This document shows positions 32,820 to 46,009 of a stretch of 64,000 bases of DNA, piece after piece. Source of the DNA: Hermatobates lingyangjiaoensis (Eukaryota > Arthropoda > Insecta > Hemiptera > Hermatobatidae). The DNA is taken from assembly GCA_026182355.1 (NCBI GenBank), contig JAPFBL010000008.1, forward strand, positions 1,551,501-1,615,500, given 5' to 3'. Positions within the stretch are counted from its first letter, which is position 1. The number at the start of each line of letters is the position of its first letter. A model generated the notes under the pieces. The model saw nothing but the letters and a program-made list of their open reading frames with translations, was not told the origin of the DNA and ran no database searches. The translations under genes and the position numbers were made by a program.

Positions 32820-34184
32820 ATTAATATAGATAAGGAAACATAGAGAAATTAAAAACACACTGAAACCTCTAATTTTCAGCCTGTACTCATATCAGGCAGT
32901 ATGAGAGAGAGAATTTAAAATTAAATGCAGAATGGAGACAACGAAAAAGTAGTAAATAAAAGACAAACAGAGGTATAAACAAAGGATGTGTATACAAAAA
33001 AATGCAAAAAGAATAAGCTTTAATAAAAGTTAAAAAATAGAAATAAAATAAATTAAATTAATAAATAAATAAAAGAATTAAATATTAAAAAAATTATTTG
33101 ATATAAAAATTCAGCAGTAAAATAGGATACAAAAATAGCAAAGGCAATAAACTAATTAATTAATTAGTTTAATTAATTAATTATTTTTTTATATTAAGGT
33201 CAGGTGCACGACGCTCGCTCAACAACCAAATATCAGAGGTTCGTAGAGTAAGACTCTTGCAGTCAGAGAGTTTTGTTACTCTCAAAAAAGTATGTTTAAA
33301 AACTGATATGTAGCATTTCTGGGATGGGTAGATTAGAAATTGACATAAGCAAGTACACTGGAAGGTTCCTTCATATAAACTGAAACGTAATTCTTATTCA
33401 ATATGTTCTAAGAATCCAAAATGATTGATCTGAATTGCTTCACGACATTCATCATTATCATCGCATTAATATAATTCATTTTAAATTTCCAGTTATATAA
33501 ATAACCTGTAAGGTAGGAAATTAATAATGCTTTTTGTTCATAATACAATCAAATAAATGGAAAAGTTAATATTTAACAGAGATAGTATAGACTCTATAAA
33601 CTATGACTGTTATTAATGTGTACTCAGATTGTGTATACTTTGCTAAACTTAATCTATCGTAATAGACATTAGAATCATTAATGCAATCTCTGAATACTAA
33701 AATACTAAGTAGCCCTCACTATTTGCTTTCTGCTTACTTTCAAACATATCCTTGTCTTAAATCTAACGGCTTACATTGAATTTTAAAATCAGTATTTCTT
33801 ATTTACATCAACTTTTGTTGATATAAAAAAAAGTTAAATATTTTCTAACAAAATAGTTGTCCAACTTTAAGTTTTGTTTCAAAAAGTTTCAAATCGGATA
33901 TAACATTCTTTCTACACAATCGTCTGGTCTTCGGTCAGTCACACTCGAACTCAGTCAAAGGCCGCTTGTTTTGCTTGGAAGTTTTTATTCCACCTTTTGT
34001 ATTTCTTTACTGTTTAGATGTTAATTATTATTTCACGTATTTACTGTTAAATGTCATCATATAAATTTCTTCTTAGCGGCTCAATCACACTCGCCACATG
34101 GCGAGTGTTGAAAAAATCTTAGTGATTTCTCTGAGGAAGGAAAAATGAGACATTGATAGTAAGAGGGGGGAGAGGGGAAATAAT

Positions 34185-34185
<1 letters not shown>
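32760..34185. other. No gene; microsatellite and a foldback scrap
   Basis: A TA run (about 32779-32816), AT-rich DNA, and at 33910-34060 a worn foldback F right arm (GGCCGCTTGTTTTGCTTGGAA and TTATTATTTCACGTATTTA). The direct neighbour of the young PLE is otherwise featureless. Confidence 0.5.

Positions 34186-34186
<1 letters not shown>

Positions 34187-34252
<66 letters not shown>
34187..34252. repeat. (GA)n microsatellite
   Basis: About 33 GA units; the serine/leucine ORFs on the minus strand are artefacts. Confidence 0.95.
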
Positions 34253-34254
<2 letters not shown>

Positions 34255-34534
34255 GTGACTGGGACAACGGGAATACAAACAGTAAAACATTGTGATAGTG
34301 TGACAGATGAGGAAATGGAGAAAGAGAGGAAGAGAGAGTGAGAGAAATGAATAACAATGTAAATTCTATAGAGGACGATTCTAACAAAAGTTAGAGAGTA
34401 AATTCTAAAAGAGTTAGAGAGTAGAAGACTGATTGATATCAGTGAGAAAATCGAAGGGAGATAAAGAGTTGGAAAGAGTGAGAAGAGAGTAATAGATACT
34501 GAAGAAAATGAGAAGTTCAAAGGTGGGTTTTTAA

Positions 34535-34712
34535 AAGATTTTCAGTCTAAAGAAATAACTCTTTGTTTATACACCGATGTTTCTAAAAAATTGTTTGGTA
34601 TTTACAAGACTAAAAAACCTCGGCGTATAAACAGGAGTGTTATTTCTTCAGACCAAAAATCCTCAAGAAACCCATTTTTGAACTTTATGAATCAGTGGTT
34701 GAGAAGCTATAT
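34535..34712. mobile_element. PLE-type foldback fragment
   Basis: Arms GAAATAACTCTTTGTTTATAC and its mirror GTATAAACAGGAGTGTTATTTC surround a 60-bp loop. The right flank (CCTCAAGAAACCCATTTTTG, GAAGCTATATCAATAT) matches the end of the PLE-like foldback at 48.03-48.10 kb. Confidence 0.55.
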
Positions 34713-35365
34713 CAATATGAAAATGACAAAATTGATAAGTAAATAGAAAGTAAAAGGAAGAGAGAGAGAGAGAGAGAAACAGAAAATAGTAGTCAAAATC
34801 AAACTGAAAATCCCAATGAATGATGGTTGAATAATTTAATTTGATTACGTTATGAGAAATGAAAAGTTAAATATTTGTTTGTTAATTCTCTTGTGCCAAT
34901 GGTGAGATAAAGTTTGTATAAAAAGCTACTGACATACAAACACAATAGTGCTTAACCATACGTTTTAATTACTGATCACAGCTTGATTTTTTTGTTTGGG
35001 AAAATGTTTAGGTGAGAAAGCTCTCTTTCTCTCTGATCGCAAAGATATCGGTAGTGCCGATTCCATAAGAGGGGTTCATTTAAGGATGTCAGAGCCATTG
35101 CCACATATCCCAAATTAACAGCAGTATGGAATAACAATCAACCTATTAAAATGAAACCTTACCGAGTTTTCTGGTGGTGGAATCTGAATCCTACAATTAA
35201 AAGTTGAATGAATATTGATGATTATAAAGAATATGGAAACAACTACAAGTAACAGACGGGTGATTTTTATCTGGATATATAATTGATTAAATGATACTTT
35301 TATAATAAATAAAAATATATTTCTATGAAGAAGATGGTACTTAAAAAAAGGATTACCTTAGTAGT

Positions 35366-35472
35366 CTACGTCCACCTGAGGCTTGCAGCCAACCATGACA
35401 GCAGAAGGAGGTTGACAGAGGCTCTCCCACTAGCACCGTACGCTGTCACTTTCATGTCCCTCATCTCGGGCT
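35366..35472 (-). CDS. Terminal exon of an Ig/FN3-type GPI-anchored adhesion protein
   Basis: A splice acceptor (GTGTTTTCAG on the minus strand) precedes the exon at 35472. Taking the one leftover G of the phase-1 FN3 exon, it reads E-P-E-M-R-D-M, KVTAYGASGRASV, NLLLLSWLAASLRWT and TAG. This is a GPI-attachment signal: small residues (G-A-S-G-R-A-S) for the cleavage site, then about 13 hydrophobic residues and no basic cytoplasmic tail. The protein would be held on the outer face of the plasma membrane by a lipid anchor. Phase and content fit the FN3 exon at 60376-60604; the joined reading is inferred, not observed in a transcript. The 3' untranslated part continues below 35366. A plus-strand ORF over the same bases is antisense. 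Confidence 0.72.
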
Positions 35473-35479
35473 CTGAAAA

Positions 35480-36885
35480 CACACGTAATCATCAGAAAGC
35501 CATCTAGTACGGACTTATTCAAGGTGCAAGCTGCTTCATTATGCTCAACAACTTTAAGATAAACTACTTATATCAAAAACACAATGATTTAAAATGTTTA
35601 AATAAAAAAATACTCGTATTAATATCCTTCGAATCAAAAGTAAATTGAATAACTGAATCCATTATAGAACTCTCGGAGCATTTAGCAGGTTTTATAAAGA
35701 TCATCGAAATCAAAGTATATTAGTGCCAGAGTACAGAGTCGAGTGACGAGTGTATGCGTCGTTTATAGCAACTTTTTTATCCCACTGAGACTCCAAATAT
35801 TGACTCCAATTCAGGATTTCAATTACAACTACAGAATCCCCAAATTTCTGAAGTGCTTATAAATGTGTCTACGCTTTTATGTATGCCTAATTTATAATTA
35901 TTGTACCAAACTTTCACTAACGACCGTTCAAGACCCCAACTAGGTATGAGTGGTGTCTATGTTAAAAAAAGACAATTATTTATCCCTCAAAACTATGTTA
36001 AGACTGAAAGAGTAAAAAAATCAGCCAATAATCTAGTCCTTTTGGGCTTTGTAACAATTAATGTATGTTGTCCATTCGTATATTAGTCACTTAAACTTAT
36101 TGGTTACTTCTATTTGTTACTTAAACTGATTGTATAAAGAATTTTAAACATATTATTTAGAGCTAGAGTTGGATTTACTGTTTTCAAATCTGACTGATTA
36201 ATACTAAAAAAAACCTAACTGCTTACTACTTTGACTCTGTCTCAAGAAAACTGTCAAACAGCATTTGCAAACTTAAACAAACATTCAATTAAAACTAAAA
36301 TTACCAACTGTCAGAACCATTGGTTCCCTATATACTAAGTGAGCAAAACAATATTCAGCTATTTATTCAAAAATTTATTTAAAAACAAAAAACTGAAGAA
36401 ATGTAATCAGTATTTTAGTTCAAAAAGTCGCAAAAATCAGTATACACGTCCTATCAGTATATAAAAGTTTTTTTTTTTAAGGAGAATCGTGGTTTATATT
36501 TTATAGAAGAAGTTATTTTTTTACTTTTATGGTAACATTTAAAGACAGGAATGTTTGTAAGTAAACCTATTTCATTAGAAAATTTGGGAAATGAAATAGC
36601 AAATGTAATTACAGGAATTACTGTAAATTTAGAAACAATGGTTTTTACAGAACTGTAAAATCGTGTTAGCTTTCTGTGGCAATGTGAAATTTTATTTTAA
36701 ATTAGCAATTATATTACTAATGAATAACATATAAACTATTCCACTATTTACTGAAATATAAAACAGCTTTCTGTTAATTGAAACTGTAGGCTGTAAGTGT
36801 TTTTGATTTATTTCACCGTGTAACATTGATTGCTTAACCCGGTTTTGGGTTGAACCCACATTCTGAACCACACTATAGTAACTTT
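35480..36885. other. Intronic DNA, nothing recognised
   Basis: AT-rich, no repeat family or exon candidate seen. Confidence 0.4.
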
Positions 36886-36891
36886 TATGGG

Positions 36892-37291
36892 AGGGTTTCT
36901 CAGTCTTGCTTGGCTCATGCACCCCTCCCACCATTTATCACAATATCTTCCCCCCCCCCCTTCTTTTCATGACAGTCTTTTTAAAAAAGTGCATCCTAAA
37001 GAAATTTGCAAATATTACTAAAAATTCTTTCATTTTTTTTCTCATTTTTTAGTATATATGTATATTTATTTACAAATTTACATGAACGATGTTTATGATA
37101 GAATTTTACAAATAAAAGTTAATTAAAAATCAATCAAGTATCTATAAAATATCAATTTAATCAAAACATTATTTTTTTAATTTATAATTAAGAGGTCAAA
37201 AGCATAATATCTTTCCTCACTCCGTAAAATTACTGTGTTCACCATTCACCTACTGAAAAGTCAAAATTCACCCCCATTAAGAACCCAGTTC
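36892..37291. mobile_element. Non-autonomous hAT-like element (about 400 bp)
   Basis: The left end GAGGGTTTCTCAGTCTTG, followed by TTGGCTCATGCACCCCTCC, is typical of Charlie-type hAT termini. The right end, inverted, reads CTGGGTTCTTAATGGGGGTG. No transposase inside; part of the interior resembles 19110-19210. A target duplication is not clear (TTTTATGG versus TTCTATTA). Confidence 0.5.
36946..36960. repeat. Poly-C run
   Basis: A run of C after TATCTTCC inside the hAT-like element; likely slippage of the CCCC-rich terminus. Confidence 0.8.
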
Positions 37292-37739
37292 TATTACTTA
37301 AGAAACTAATATATCTCTTAGTTCTTGTTATAAGTAACTAAAGAATAGAATTAGTGTTCAATCTTCGATAAAATAATTGACAAATCAAGTTTGTTATATA
37401 AATAAGAGGTTTTAAATTTGAAATAGGTTTATAAAATAAATGTCTGTTGATCATAGAAAAGAGTGTTTTGATTTGAGAGGAGAAGTAGATTGAGAGGGTG
37501 GAGAAAGCAGTAAAACAGATTAACTTGTTGCTGTTAAAGAAAAAGGAAGGTCTCAGTCATTCATTTTTAAGAAGAGATCCTGAGGCAAGTTATGAGTTTT
37601 CATTGGAAGTAATGTAGCTACAAAGCCGTTTTGACATATAACTGGATTTTCTCACTTGATCAATCTGAGAAACCTAATGTGTTCTAAAACTCGAACACAT
37701 TGCCAAAGTATATTAGTTTTATTGTTACTTTGATAGAAA

Positions 37740-37998
37740 TGAAGCCAGAGTAGACTAGTGGTAACGCGCTTGCATCAGGACTGGTAGATCTGGGGTTCAA
37801 TACCCACTCTGGTCCTCTGAATAAATCCTCCCTCAGAGTATGTTAATCCGTCGGTCCCGAGCCAGTACGATGCCAGGTACTCCTTGAAAGTCCCAATAAT
37901 TAAATTTAGGGCTCCCAATGTAATATGTACGTTATGTGGTATTTCAAAGAGTCAATATTTTGCCTATGGTGTTCTCTTGCCGAACTGCAACCTAACCT
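37740..37998 (+). mobile_element. SINE copy with CCTAA tail
   Basis: Head AGACTAGTGGTAACGCGCTT and GGGGTTCAATACCC. Body CCGTCGGTCCCGAGCCAGTA and ACGATGCCAGGTACTC. Tail CAACCTAACCTAG. It is shorter than the 25.16-kb copy by small deletions. Confidence 0.85.
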
Positions 37999-37999
37999 A

Positions 38000-40555
38000 G
38001 TTTATCTACAGGGTAATTAAAATATCTACGAAAAAGATTTTCGTAGATTCAAATCAAATTTTGGTATTCTTTCAATAAACTTATATTATATTTATATAAT
38101 AACGGGACACCCTGTGATTTCAGCTCTGGGGTAAGTGCTTTTAATTTTCTTAAGTGATTATCAAATAACGTTTTACTGAAATATGTTTACCGGACATTTG
38201 GCAAACTTTAGTTTTACCGCTTGAAAAAGGCTGGCTAGATCTAGAGTGTTGATAATAAATCGAAGATCTAATTGAAGTAATTAAAAGCGGCATGTTGAGG
38301 ATGACTGACGTGAGGAGCGGGATGGGTGAGGCAGACATTCGTCGAGACATTCGGATAATTGAGCTCTCTAATCACGTCAAGCCACTAAACATCTGCGACT
38401 CCTTTGCATTCCTGTCTCAATTTCCTTTCTACATATACGTGTAGCAAGCAATTTGCCAATCCTAATTAATCTACTTCCCTCTCTGTTAGCAACGTTTTCA
38501 AACAATTCAATTGGCTTAGTCATATCCGAACTGAATGTCAAAACGTCAGATATTTCAATTTTGCTTTTTTAAGGTTAAACGATCTAAAAACAGTTAATGC
38601 CGTCAGATGAGACTAAATCATCGAACGTATTGTAGTACTAATTCAAAACATACTGGCACTATTACAGATCAAACACAACTGAATAATTTGATTAAAACGT
38701 GAAAACAGTCCTATGAGTATTTACTCATAACTAAAATGACATTATGCAAATGTTTCAGATAGACATTTTCAAACATTTAACTTTCCCTATCGGGTAATAC
38801 CTGTAAAACAAACAAAAACAGAAAGAGACTAAAAAATATACAGAAGCAGAGTTAAATTATTGCCTAGTAGGTTCTGTGTTGGCCCGAAATGGTGCCGTGA
38901 GAAGTGGAAGGTATGTGAATCATGGTGTAGGAGAAGAAGCCTGAAGGAATGTACTAGGGAAAGACAGAGGAAAGAACGTGAATGAAGGGGAAGGAGAAGA
39001 GAGCCAGAGAAGTTTATGGGATGTACGAGTATTATAAGAAGAATAGTGGAAATTATGTAAATCAAGGGATAGAAGCAGAGAGCTGGAGATGTCTATGGGA
39101 TGTTTTAGGGAAAGAACCGTAGAAAGTTTGAGAAGAAAGGGAAGTTTGTTGTGTGTTTTATTAAAGTTGGTATGTTAACTAGTATAAAAAAGTGTATAGT
39201 TTAATGTTCTTTAATTTTTTAATTAAATAATTAGTCCAAACCAAAATACAATTACTTATAACTATGTAATAGGTATATGCTGTCAATATCGGATGATACG
39301 GGCAATGAGGAAGGCGTCAGGTGAGGACTGCAAAGGCTCATGTTGAGTCCTACCCTTATACTGCACTCCTTTGTATATTCCAAACAAACAATTTTAGTTT
39401 GAAAGCTGTTCAATCACTTAGTTCATCATGAAACTTATTTTGTATAAACAGTTGTTGATTTAATTTTCCCATTATCACTTATATGTTTGAATAATTTATA
39501 TCATACAAACAAAGTCATATAAAACTTGAATTTTGATGTTATATAGCTAGAAAAGAGTATATGTTTTATAATTTTCTTACATTTTCACCTTAATATCGTT
39601 TAAGTTGGTTGTGTAGAAAACCCTATAAAGATATAAGACTTTTAGATGCATAGAAATGAGAAATTTGATTCGAAAACTTTTAAACTACCCCGTAGGTTAT
39701 GAGATATAATAAGGGAGGTGCAGTAAAGCTGATATTATGTAGTGTATTGGTAAAGACGGGGTGGTGCACACCAGTGAGTGGTATAAAGCGAGCCCGGCTA
39801 CACCAACCGACGTATTCAACTCAGATTTAGCGTCATTTTCCCTTATGGACTAAGGAATGATCCTGTAATATTCATGATCAAATCAAATATGGCGTCAATT
39901 TTATGCAGCAAACCGTAAATATTGAATTTTATTAGTTCGATCATTTTGGTAAAGCTTATGCCATAAAGTTCAATATTGCTGAAACATTAAAACGAAAATC
40001 TCAATACTTTATATGTAGGAGTTTATTTCATCACAATGGGCTCCATTATACTCATTAATGTGATTGGCTCTTCCAGACGTTACAGTTTACTTAAATACTT
40101 AAGTATATTCCTTTTATCAATCTTTTGTGATAGGATAAATGGATGATTTTAGTATAATATGGATAGAATACTGTGTATCATATTTAATTAGTATTCTTAA
40201 AATTATTAATAAAAAAATTATTAGTATTAAATTATTAGAATTAAAGGGAAAACCTGTCACTCATTTATGACACCCATTCTACTCTTGGATACTACCTGGT
40301 CACTAACTGTGGTGTGTTCAGGCCTTCATCCAATAAAGTAATTACAATACTCAATTTTCCTTAATTTCAGTCATCTAATACAATTCAGTTTAGTTTTTTA
40401 CTGAAACTCATCGATACCTGTTTTACTCTAATCAAGACCTCTTGTTTTGGTTGAAAGAAATTAAGTCTTTTTTTTATTTCTAATATTTCTGTGTGTTTTG
40501 AGAATGTCTGCTGTTTTGATGTTGATTTTTATTTCAATTGTGTATTCTATATCTT
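38000..40555. other. Intronic DNA; short inverted ends and a ribozyme-like scrap
   Basis: ACAGGGT (38010) and ACCCTGT (38109) form short inverted ends around about 100 bp with an internal hairpin (TCTACGAAAA/TTTTCGTAGA), possibly a tiny MITE. At 40430-40470 CTAATCAAGACCTCTTG and GGTTGAAAG are a worn foldback F core. A TATAAA (39783) in a less AT-rich patch has no gene after it. Confidence 0.4.
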
Positions 40556-40568
40556 CTTATATATATAT

Positions 40569-40775
40569 ATATATATTAATGTTCAAACCACAATAAGAAA
40601 ATAGAAAGAAGACTAAGATCTTTCAACCTTAACAAGCGGCCTTTATCAGAGTCAAATCTCAATCTGACGAGACCGCTTGTCACCGTTGAAAGATCTCGGT
40701 CTTTTTCTCATTTCTTATTATAGTTGAACATTGATTGTTATTTCACATGTTTATTGTGATATATATATAACAATT
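40569..40775 (+). mobile_element. Foldback element F
   Basis: Arms about 40572-40655 and 40663-40735. Right arm: CTGACGA (40662-40668), shortened stem GACCG/CCGTT, then GAAA (40687-40690). The TTATTTCACATGTTTATTG tail follows. TA runs border both sides. Confidence 0.7.
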
Positions 40776-41194
40776 AACTAGTCCGTTGAAACAACTCATC
40801 TATGATTAAGAGATAATATTTAGATATCAAAAATAATTAAAGAAGTTAATTAATACAAGAGAAGAAATAAGTCACTTAGTACCAATCTCTTCTACAGAGT
40901 TTGAAACCGAAGATATTTAAAATTTATCAAAGTTTTAAACGAAATGGCAAAACTACGAGAAATTATAAACTGAAGCAAGCGTATTATTCCCCATCGTACA
41001 TGTTCTTTATATAGGGATATTGGTTCTTTACTGTATGGCAGGGTGCCATTTGTGTGGAATCATAAAGAGTTAATGTTTGGCTTATGTATGTTTTCTCGTG
41101 GGACTGCCACTGTTATTTTTCAGTTTAATAATTGTAACAAATTTTAGTTTAATTAAATTTGTTATAATAACTGTAGCATAATAATAAATGCGCC

Positions 41195-41196
41195 TG

Positions 41197-41231
<35 letters not shown>
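41195..41231. repeat. (TA)n microsatellite
   Basis: Uninterrupted TA run. Confidence 0.9.
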
Positions 41232-41233
<2 letters not shown>

Positions 41234-41429
41234 AACATTTAATAGTGTAATGGGATTAATAGTGTATGGGTGAAAATGGTATAACCTATATTCATTGTAT
41301 ATATAAATTATATTTTTTGCACAAATATATTTAAAAAATAATTTGACCTTCTTATGATAATGAAATTTTTTTAGTAGGTTAATATACTATACAATATATA
41401 ATATACAAGTTTGATTTATATGGGATTTA

Positions 41430-42337
41430 CGAGTGTGTAAATAAAGTAGTGAGACTGGCAACGTCGCTTTCGATCTGGCAACGCTGGAGACGCGTGGTCT
41501 TGAGTAGCGTCAGTGCAAGTGTGGTGCGCCTCAGTATGAATCTGAACTCGCCACAGTCATTTGTTTGTTCCGTAGCGTTGGTTCGTGAAATGGTTTTTTC
41601 TTGAGCGTTTTAAAAATGAGTGACCTCAAAGTTGAGCAGTGTGCAATCAAATTTTGCTTAGACTTGGACAACTTGATTTTGAAAACTTCAGGAGGCCTAT
41701 GGAGAACGTTTTATCAAGGCACAGGTTTATCAGGTGTTTAAGGATATTATTCAGAAGGAAGAGATCGATTGAATTTTGAACCACGAATGCGGAAGGCCTT
41801 CAAGTGTCAAACACCGATAATAATGTCAACAGAGTACGGAACCTTGTAGCAGTTCAGATCGACGCTTGACAAGTCAGATTGATCGGGACATGTTGAGTTT
41901 GAATCACACTCCGTTCATCACATTTTGACCAATGAATTGGAGATGAGAAAATTTGTGCAAAAATGTTTCCGAAAAATTTCCCAAGACCAAAAGATCTCAA
42001 GAAATAGTTTTTGCAGTAATAACATTCCTGTTGCTCTCAGCCTCCTTATTACCAGACTTGAGTCCTTGATGACTTTTTCCTCTTCCCTAGATTGAAAATC
42101 ACTTCAAGGAACTCATTTCGGACACTACAAACATACAAACTGCTGATAACCGACCAGTCTTAAGGCCATTCCAGAATCCGAGTTCCAGCAATGCTTACAA
42201 TGATTGGAAGTGACCGTCTCAGCGCATGTGTGCTTCCGAAGGGAACTATTTTGAAGGTGACAATATCACATTGTAATTATATTTGAATAGAAAATTTAAA
42301 TGGAAAATAATAGCTCATACTTTATTTATACACCTCG
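41430..42337 (+). mobile_element. mariner element, internally deleted, TA target
   Basis: The left end CGAGTGTGTAAATAAAGTA and the inverted right end CGAGGTGTATAAATAAAGTA match, and TA flanks both sides (41428-41429 and 42338-42339). Length is 908 bp against about 1.3 kb for intact mariners. Confidence 0.9.
41616..42268 (+). pseudogene. mariner transposase (dead, catalytic core deleted)
   Basis: ATG at 41616 starts MSDLKVEQ and continues through the first helix-turn-helix with frameshifts. Then come NVNRVRNLV, DRRLTSQI and PMNWR-type codons of the second DNA-binding part. The sequence then jumps to SLLPDLSP and KNHFKELIS-type codons and ends in EGNYFEGDNI. The central part with the first two catalytic Asp residues is deleted; the third acidic position region (S-P-D-L-x-P) remains. 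Many frameshifts and stops. It would have cut and pasted DNA at TA sites. Confidence 0.85.
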
Positions 42338-42339
42338 TA

Positions 42340-43205
42340 TACATTCCAAGGTCTAATAAACCCATTTTTGGCAATGTTGCTAAAATTATTGTTTGTGGCT
42401 GAATGTGTCATCAAATGTGTTACAACTAATCAACCACTCACTCTTTAACATATTCTAATAATAGTATCCAAAGATATAGCATACGAATTGGTTGTGAGTA
42501 ATATTAAAGCATGGTAAAATTGCATTATCGTATTTTATATGAAAGAGTGTTCTACTTTCTAGTGAAGCCTCTTGTCACTGTAGAAGCCTTCTAATCCATA
42601 TTAATCAGTGTTCTAATATTATTATTACTTGAGGAAATTTTCAGAATTTTTTAAACGGAATAAGGAATGATAAGGTGTCAGGTATATTTTAATTAAAAAA
42701 TGGAGTTTACAGTTAATGGTACAAGAGATTGCTACGCTACTGTTTATGGTTTTATTTCGTTTTAAAGTGCCGCTAAATATTTACATGTTTTCGATTACCA
42801 AAATATCTTAATATTTTGAATAATTTAATCTGAATTTCTATTTAGAATTGATCGAGACTATTTGTATATTTACTTAGATATATTTAAATCAAACATACAA
42901 CCGATAACAGCCACGTCTTTATTTTGATCCGAGTACAAGAAATAGTCTTAGTAATATTTAAGTTGACACTGATGGCATTTATTAAAGAACTGCGTCCCAC
43001 ATTACTAGATTTTGCTTTAGGATATTTATTATTATGGAAACATAATTATGACCAACTATGACCAACGCTTTTCTATATGAATTTATCGAAATAAAATAAA
43101 AAATAAAGCACAGTAACTTCATTAAAGGTACCGGAACAAAAAATTATTTTTACTTGTGAGAAGAACTATTGTTGTGAGCTTGATAGAAGAATCATTTTAG
43201 AATGT
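42340..43205. other. Intronic DNA, nothing recognised
   Basis: AT-rich; no supported feature. Confidence 0.4.
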
Positions 43206-43211
43206 AAAGAG

Positions 43212-43345
43212 AATGCGGCCTCCAACTGTTATTAGAAAATAATGTGGCCCCGAGCTCTGTTAGCAGAAGATAATGCGTCTCCGAACCATTAGAAGAAAGG
43301 GATGTGGTCCCGAACTGTTAGTAGAAGGTAATCTAACACCAGTAT
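43212..43345. repeat. Degenerate tandem repeat of about 31 bp, four to five units
   Basis: AATGCGGCCTCCAACTGTTA, AATGTGGCCCCGAGCTCTG, AATGCGTCTCCGAACCATTA and ATGTGGTCCCGAACTGTTAG are successive units, each followed by AGAAG-like sequence. GC-richer than its surroundings. Confidence 0.75.
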
Positions 43346-43349
43346 AGTT

Positions 43350-44395
43350 AGTTAAGATGATGTGACCCTTATTGTTGAAGTTAGTCTGGATGGCGTTCAT
43401 CTAGTGAAACACAAACACTCAATGCAAAAATAAATTAAAAACTTGTCAAATAATCTATTTTCATTCCATACTCAAAACTATGCAATATGGATCAATAACT
43501 GAAATATTAAAATTTTTTTTAACAGAACAAATAATATGAATAACTTATGTTGCTTATTACTTATTCAGATTATAGAAAAATAAACCATCTTATCCCAGAA
43601 GATGATTTTTCTAGCTCATCCAGATTCGGTTTCTTGAATAAACTCTACAAATTAGTGTGTTCTAGTAGAGTACAAGGTTGTACTACGAGGTTTGTTTACA
43701 AAGGAGAAGTGGTTTATTTTTCTAATAACATTGCAAGTTTTTTGTGTTATGAACAATAACATATTACTTGTCTTCTTCATGATGTAGATGTCAATTTGTA
43801 TTGAAGCGAAGGATTATTTTTTTCTTAACACGTGTAATGTTGTATTTCTTCAACTGGTTGGATTTTAATATTGATAAGGGTATAAAAGACCACAGTGATT
43901 ACTATCTAATGTGAGAAATTCAACATATGGAGGACACGAGTAAGCAAAACTTAAAGAGAATGGAACTCATGTCTGTGAGGCGAGGAAGGCTTCTGTACTC
44001 CCTACGCCCCTGACAAGACCCTGCTGGCATTTTAATTTGCAGATATTCAAAACAAATATAGAAATATATGTGACACATTTTAATAAAATTGAATACCTCA
44101 AGGTTTTTATATAAATAATTCATTAATTTATCTTAAAAACTATACTGTTTAAGTTATAATTTGTATGATAAATTAATGATAACATTGTTACAGTTTATAG
44201 AATGTATTCGATATATTTAAACTAAACTGAGTTCATATTTCATTGTGCTTGTAAGTGTATACAACAGTCGATAAATTTGACTTTTTATGGACCCATATTA
44301 ATTGTAATTAATTTTTTTCCAGTTGACCTAAATTTTATTAATTATGAAATTTGGTGAAAGTTGGACACAAATTGAGTATGTCTGCGTATATAGAG
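43350..44395. other. Intronic DNA, nothing recognised
   Basis: AT-rich; short ORFs lack any motif. Confidence 0.4.
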
Positions 44396-44397
44396 AC

Positions 44398-44735
<338 letters not shown>

Positions 44736-44739
44736 TATT

Positions 44740-45830
44740 TGATAAATAAATGTTTAATATGAGTGTATTTAGAAAATGTATTATATTAAGATAAAGTTTT
44801 GTTTGAGGTCCAAGAATAATTTCTATCTACTTTTAAGAAAAAAAAAGAAAAACCAAACAAACAAACGATGTCTACAGAAAGCCATACACCTGTTGAGCAG
44901 GTATTGAAGAATATGCTGTGTTCAATATACAAGACTGTAAAACCCGCCAGGTGGAGTAGGCAAGGTGACTGACTACCATGCAAGAAGCAATATGGCATGC
45001 TTAAAAGTCCCGAACCAAAGCCAGTGGATTGAGGAGGGCAGGGACTAACCTGTGAATATGACACCTGAGGAGGGAAACTCTAAACCTGCCAACGAAACAT
45101 CCAATTAAACATCATCTGCACAGCCTGTTAAAAAATCACTAAAGCTAGATATAGATAAGTCTCTAACCGGATGCCCACCATTTTCACAAAATATTCATAT
45201 TTATTACTTACTTTTATTGATCTTCACGTTCATAGATAGTTAGGCTAATAGATTTACTGTTTTACTTCCAGTACAACTATACTTGCTTTAGCTGTATATG
45301 CTAAATTATTCAAAAAAAATTTGTGGGCCCGCTACAGCCGTACTCTTTGACAGATCAAATTTATATTTTAATAAAAAATAGGACTATATTATTTTATGAT
45401 GAAAATATAACATTTTAGTCAAAAGTGCTATTTTAGAATTTTTTTTCTTTTCATTAACTACTGCGAGGATTTAACAAGTTTTTTTTCATAATATTTCATT
45501 AAACCAAACTAAAAATGTTTGAAAATCAAATTACATTCATTTAGTAGAGTTTAGAAATTATTCGATTTTTTCAAAGTGGTTAATTGTGCTTTGCGTTAAG
45601 TAAATCCAGGACTGGACATACTGACTGGAACGAGAGTTCTGCAGGGTCTTCTACATAGGTCTGTATGAAGACCTATTCTGTAAACTTTATAGTCAAACCA
45701 ATCTGAACATCAGCATGAATGACCTCACTACTACTGCCTGACGAGGCAGTCTGTCTGTTCCTATCAATGAAAATAGTAATGGTGTTCTGTTGTAAAAACT
45801 AAAGCAGTTGGGAATCTTAAATATCGCCGA
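44740..45830. other. Intronic DNA, nothing firmly recognised
   Basis: A patch of balanced composition at 44935-45070 does not match any repeat I know in either frame. The rest is AT-rich. Confidence 0.4.
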
Positions 45831-45834
45831 ACTC

Positions 45835-46005
45835 AAATCTGTTTTGAGTAGGTATCTTTAACGAGTACCTGACATCGAACAGGCTTGAAACCAACGGCTC
45901 AACATCCATGATCAGATTTGTTAATTTCTTTCATGAATAAATCGAGGACTAGAGTGGATACACCAGAGGCGAGCACGTTGCAACTGTTTTAACCTTGCCT
46001 CTATA
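45835..46005 (-). mobile_element. SINE fragment, minus strand
   Basis: TCTTTAACGAGTACCTGACA and GAGGCGAGCACGTTGCAACT are the complements of the SINE body and A-box head. The 3' tail is missing. Confidence 0.75.
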
Positions 46006-46009
46006 AATA

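Noticed and set aside
34081..34520. Ser/Leu-rich minus-strand ORFs
   Set aside because: Translation of the GA microsatellite and purine-rich flanks.
35325..35507. Plus-strand ORF of 60 codons
   Set aside because: Antisense to the GPI-signal exon, which has an acceptor, correct phase and a sensible protein on the minus strand.
39783..39830. TATAAA with a GC-richer downstream stretch as a promoter
   Set aside because: No transcription unit or ORF follows; TATAAA is frequent by chance in such AT-rich DNA.
44786..45064. 92-codon minus-strand ORF
   Set aside because: No recognisable motif, no splice context; composition alone is not enough.
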